Positions 6,124 through 8,330 of a DNA stretch of 8,330 nt are shown here, piece after piece. The stretch is from Alphaproteobacteria bacterium (lineage in GTDB: Bacteria > Pseudomonadota > Alphaproteobacteria > Micropepsales > Micropepsaceae), in the NCBI GenBank assembly GCA_947373775.1, contig CANBZE010000059.1, positions 1 to 8,330 of the forward strand. The letters are read 5' to 3'. The notes under the pieces are model-generated. The model made no database searches. It was not told where the DNA came from and worked only from the letters and a program-made list of their open reading frames with translations. Made by a program: the position numbers and the translations under genes. Each line of letters opens with the position of its first letter. Positions within the stretch are counted from its first letter, which is position 1.

Positions 6124-7641
6124 ATGCGCGTTGCCAAGACATTCTCCGTTGCGTTTGCAGTCCTGTTGTCCGCCATCGCAACGGCGCAATCGGCTCCCCC
6201 ATTGGGCAATGGCGCGATGGATGGCATGAAAATGGAGGATATGCCCGGCATGGCGATGCCCGCCAAAAAACCGCCGGCGAAGAAAGCCAGACCAAAAAAG
6301 CCCGCGCCTGCGCCCCAGGCTCTACAGTCCGCGCCACAACCCGCCCAGGCCATGCCCGGCATGGCGGCGAAACCCGCGCCGGCGCCCATGCCCGCGATGG
6401 CCATGCCGCAGGACGACAAGCCTGCGGCGAAGACGAGCAATGACATGGCCGGCATGGACATGAGCGCGGGCGGCGCCGATCACGCCATGGCGATGCACGG
6501 ATTGCTCGGCGGCTATGCCATGAGCCGTGAAGCCTCGGGCACAAGCTGGCAGCCTGAGGCCGCGCCGCATGGCGGCATCCACCTGGCCGCAGAAGACTGG
6601 ATGGTGATGCTGCATGGCCGGGTCAACGGCATTGCCGATTGGCAAAGCGGGCCGCGCGGCGCAACCCAAGTCTTTTCCTCCAGCATGTTCATGGCGATGG
6701 CGACGCGCGACCTGGCGAATGGCGACACGCTGGGATTGAAGGCGATGCTGAGCGGCGATGCCTTCATGGGGCGGCGCGGCTATTCGTTGTTGCTGGCGGG
6801 CGGCGAAACCGCAGATGGCAAAACGCATCTGGTGGACCGCCAGCATCCCCACGATCTGTTGGGAGAATTGGCCGCCAGCTACAGCCATCCCTTGTCGGAT
6901 ACCGACAGCCTGTTTCTGTATGGCGGCTATCCGGGCGAGCCGGCGCTGGGGCCATCGGCCTACATGCACCGCGTATCGGCCATGGATAATCCCATGACAC
7001 CGATCTCCCATCACTGGTTGGATTCCACCCATGTCAGTTTCGGCGTGGTGACAGCGGGCTTGGTCCATGACGGTTGGAAAGTGGAAGTGTCGCGCTTCAC
7101 CGGCCGCGAGCCCGACCAGTTTCGTTTCAACTTTGACAAGGCACGGTTCGATTCCACGGCGGTACGGCTGTCCTACAATCCGGATGCGCATTGGTCGCTG
7201 CAACTTTCCAGCGGCTGGCTGAAAAGCCCCGAGCAGCTTGATCCCGATGTCAACGAACAGCGCCTGACCGCCAGCGCCACCTGGTTCGACACGTTCGACT
7301 GGGGCAGCGTGGCCGCCACCCTGGCGTTTGGCAGGAAGCAGCTTTCCAGCGGCATCAGTGAGAATGCGGGCCTGGCGGAGATGGAATACAAGCCCGCCCC
7401 GCCCTGGACCCTGTTTGCCCGGGCCGAGACCATTGAAAGCACCGAGCTGGTGCCGGGACCGGCGGTGCGCGGGGCCGGCGAATTCAGTCTGGGCGCTATC
7501 CATGACTGGGAAATTGCCGATCATTGGAAGATCGGCCTGGGCGGGCTCTATGCCTTTGATTTTGCGCCATCCTCGGCGGTGGCCAGTTATGGCGCAAATC
7601 CCCATGGCACCATGGGCTTTGTCCGGCTGCTGGCGGAATGA
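6124..7641 (+). CDS. Secreted Met-rich protein with predicted outer-membrane beta-barrel, copper-associated
   Basis: I do not recognise a named gene. From ATG 6124 the product has 505 residues. Residues 1-21 look like a signal peptide (basic start, hydrophobic core, cleavage after ATA). Residues 32-125 are rich in Met, Ala, Pro and Lys, with four M-x2-M-x-M motifs at M32, M40, M89 and M108. From about residue 145 to the end, alternating polar/hydrophobic strands with short turns suggest an outer-membrane beta barrel, with conserved-looking DRQHPHD (H241, H243) and SHHW (H296, H297). I recall similar uncharacterised proteins with blocks like VDRQHPHDL and DNPMTPISHHWLDSTH from metal-resistance regions. 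Divergent placement from csoR-copA suggests a copper role in the envelope, which is inference. The ribosome-binding site is weak. TTG 6112 or GTG 6094 are possible earlier starts but spoil the signal peptide. Confidence 0.85.
   Translation: MRVAKTFSVAFAVLLSAIATAQSAPPLGNGAMDGMKMEDMPGMAMPAKKPPAKKARPKKPAPAPQALQSAPQPAQAMPGMAAKPAPAPMPAMAMPQDDKPAAKTSNDMAGMDMSAGGADHAMAMHGLLGGYAMSREASGTSWQPEAAPHGGIHLAAEDWMVMLHGRVNGIADWQSGPRGATQVFSSSMFMAMATRDLANGDTLGLKAMLSGDAFMGRRGYSLLLAGGETADGKTHLVDRQHPHDLLGELAASYSHPLSDTDSLFLYGGYPGEPALGPSAYMHRVSAMDNPMTPISHHWLDSTHVSFGVVTAGLVHDGWKVEVSRFTGREPDQFRFNFDKARFDSTAVRLSYNPDAHWSLQLSSGWLKSPEQLDPDVNEQRLTASATWFDTFDWGSVAATLAFGRKQLSSGISENAGLAEMEYKPAPPWTLFARAETIESTELVPGPAVRGAGEFSLGAIHDWEIADHWKIGLGGLYAFDFAPSSAVASYGANPHGTMGFVRLLAE
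6217..6498 (+). other. Met-rich, Pro/Lys-rich segment encoding likely copper-binding motifs
   Basis: This part encodes residues 32-125 of the secreted protein. It holds 16 methionines, including M32/M35/M37, M40/M43/M45, M89/M92/M94 and M108/M111/M113, all spaced M-x2-M-x-M, and a half motif at M77/M80. A Lys/Pro/Ala stretch (about residues 46-64) separates the first two motifs from the rest and may act as an extended periplasmic linker. H120 and H125 flank the last pair of methionines. Methionine clusters of this kind bind Cu+ in other periplasmic copper proteins; binding here is inferred. Confidence 0.65.
6241..6366 (+). repeat. In-frame 15-bp direct repeat within the Met-rich segment
   Basis: ATGCCCGGCATGGCG occurs at 6241-6255 and again at 6352-6366, 111 bases (37 codons) apart and in the same frame, encoding MPGMA both times. 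It suggests that the Met-rich segment grew by internal duplication, although the short Met-Pro-Gly-Met pattern could also recur by selection. Confidence 0.6.
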
Positions 7642-7662
7642 GACAGGTGCGATTCTGCCGCC

Positions 7663-7691
7663 TTGCCGGTGGGGCCCGTGGCGGGCTAGGT
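7663..7691 (+). promoter_or_regulatory. Candidate mdh promoter
   Basis: TTGCCG (7663-7668) and CTAGGT (7686-7691) are 17 bases apart. They resemble the alphaproteobacterial housekeeping pattern TTGAC-N17-CTANAT. Transcription would start near 7698, just before the leader hairpin. The match is partial. Confidence 0.3.
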
Positions 7692-7703
7692 AGCTGCGCA
7701 GAA

Positions 7704-7734
7704 GCGCGGCCCCGCGAAGCGGGATAAGCCGCGC
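7704..7734 (+). other. GC-rich hairpin in the mdh leader
   Basis: An outer stem GCGCGGC / GCCGCGC (7704-7710 with 7728-7734) continues into an inner stem CCCGC / GCGGG (7711-7715 with 7719-7723) around a GAA loop, with an ATAA bulge on the 3' side. No T-tract follows, so it is not an ordinary intrinsic terminator. It lies 30 bases before the mdh ATG and could stabilise the mRNA or affect translation. Nothing else is visible in 7642-7764 apart from the candidate promoter and the mdh ribosome-binding site. Confidence 0.5.
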
Positions 7735-7743
7735 GACCATTGA

Positions 7744-8330
<587 letters not shown>

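Noticed and set aside
6050..6544. Upstream extension of csoR to 6544
   Set aside because: It would run through the operator, the promoter and the divergent gene. The CsoR fold begins at ATG 6049, which has a good ribosome-binding site.
6124..7641. Naming the Met-rich barrel gene copB/pcoB
   Set aside because: CopB/PcoB also have a Met-rich N-terminus and a barrel, but the barrel sequence here (HPHD, SHHW blocks) does not match what I know of that family, so no symbol is given.

Overview
The window reads as a stretch of chromosome from a GC-rich alphaproteobacterium. This rests on the gene order ffh-rpsP-rimM-trmD-rplS, an Ala/Lys-rich C-terminal tail on ribosomal protein S16, an HU protein of the 'GLGIL-VRKR' type common in that class, and an LDH-like malate dehydrogenase. 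Genus cannot be decided from the sequence. Both ends cut through genes: ffh lacks its 5' part and mdh lacks its 3' part.

Positions 1-2941 hold a translation and protein-export operon on the + strand: ffh (SRP GTPase, C-terminal part), rpsP (S16), rimM (30S maturation factor), trmD (tRNA m1G37 methyltransferase) and rplS (L19). The genes are tightly packed. The rpsP stop codon abuts a TTG start for rimM in the same frame, and trmD starts inside rimM. A strong intrinsic terminator closes the operon, followed by a second hairpin and a 10-bp palindrome. Positions 3094-3411 encode a monocistronic HU-family nucleoid protein with a good Shine-Dalgarno site and a textbook terminator.

Positions 3487-7641 form a copper-handling module. 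On the - strand lie csoR (copper-sensing repressor with the Cys-His-Cys ligand set) and copA (P1B-1 Cu+-exporting ATPase with N-terminal YHS and heavy-metal-binding domains), overlapping by 11 bases. Diverging from them on the + strand is a gene for a secreted protein. It has a signal peptide, a Met/Pro/Lys-rich N-terminal segment with four M-x2-M-x-M motifs, and a long C-terminal region that looks like an outer-membrane beta barrel. The 74-bp region between the divergent genes holds a near-perfect CsoR-type operator overlapping a good sigma70-like promoter for csoR-copA, and may control both directions. The inferred logic is that copper releases CsoR, CopA pumps Cu+ to the periplasm, and the Met-rich envelope protein binds or passes on copper there.

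Positions 7642-8330 hold a short leader with a candidate promoter and a hairpin, then the 5' part of mdh. No mobile element, tRNA, rRNA, CRISPR array or phage gene was seen. The least described element is the Met-rich barrel protein and its shared operator region.
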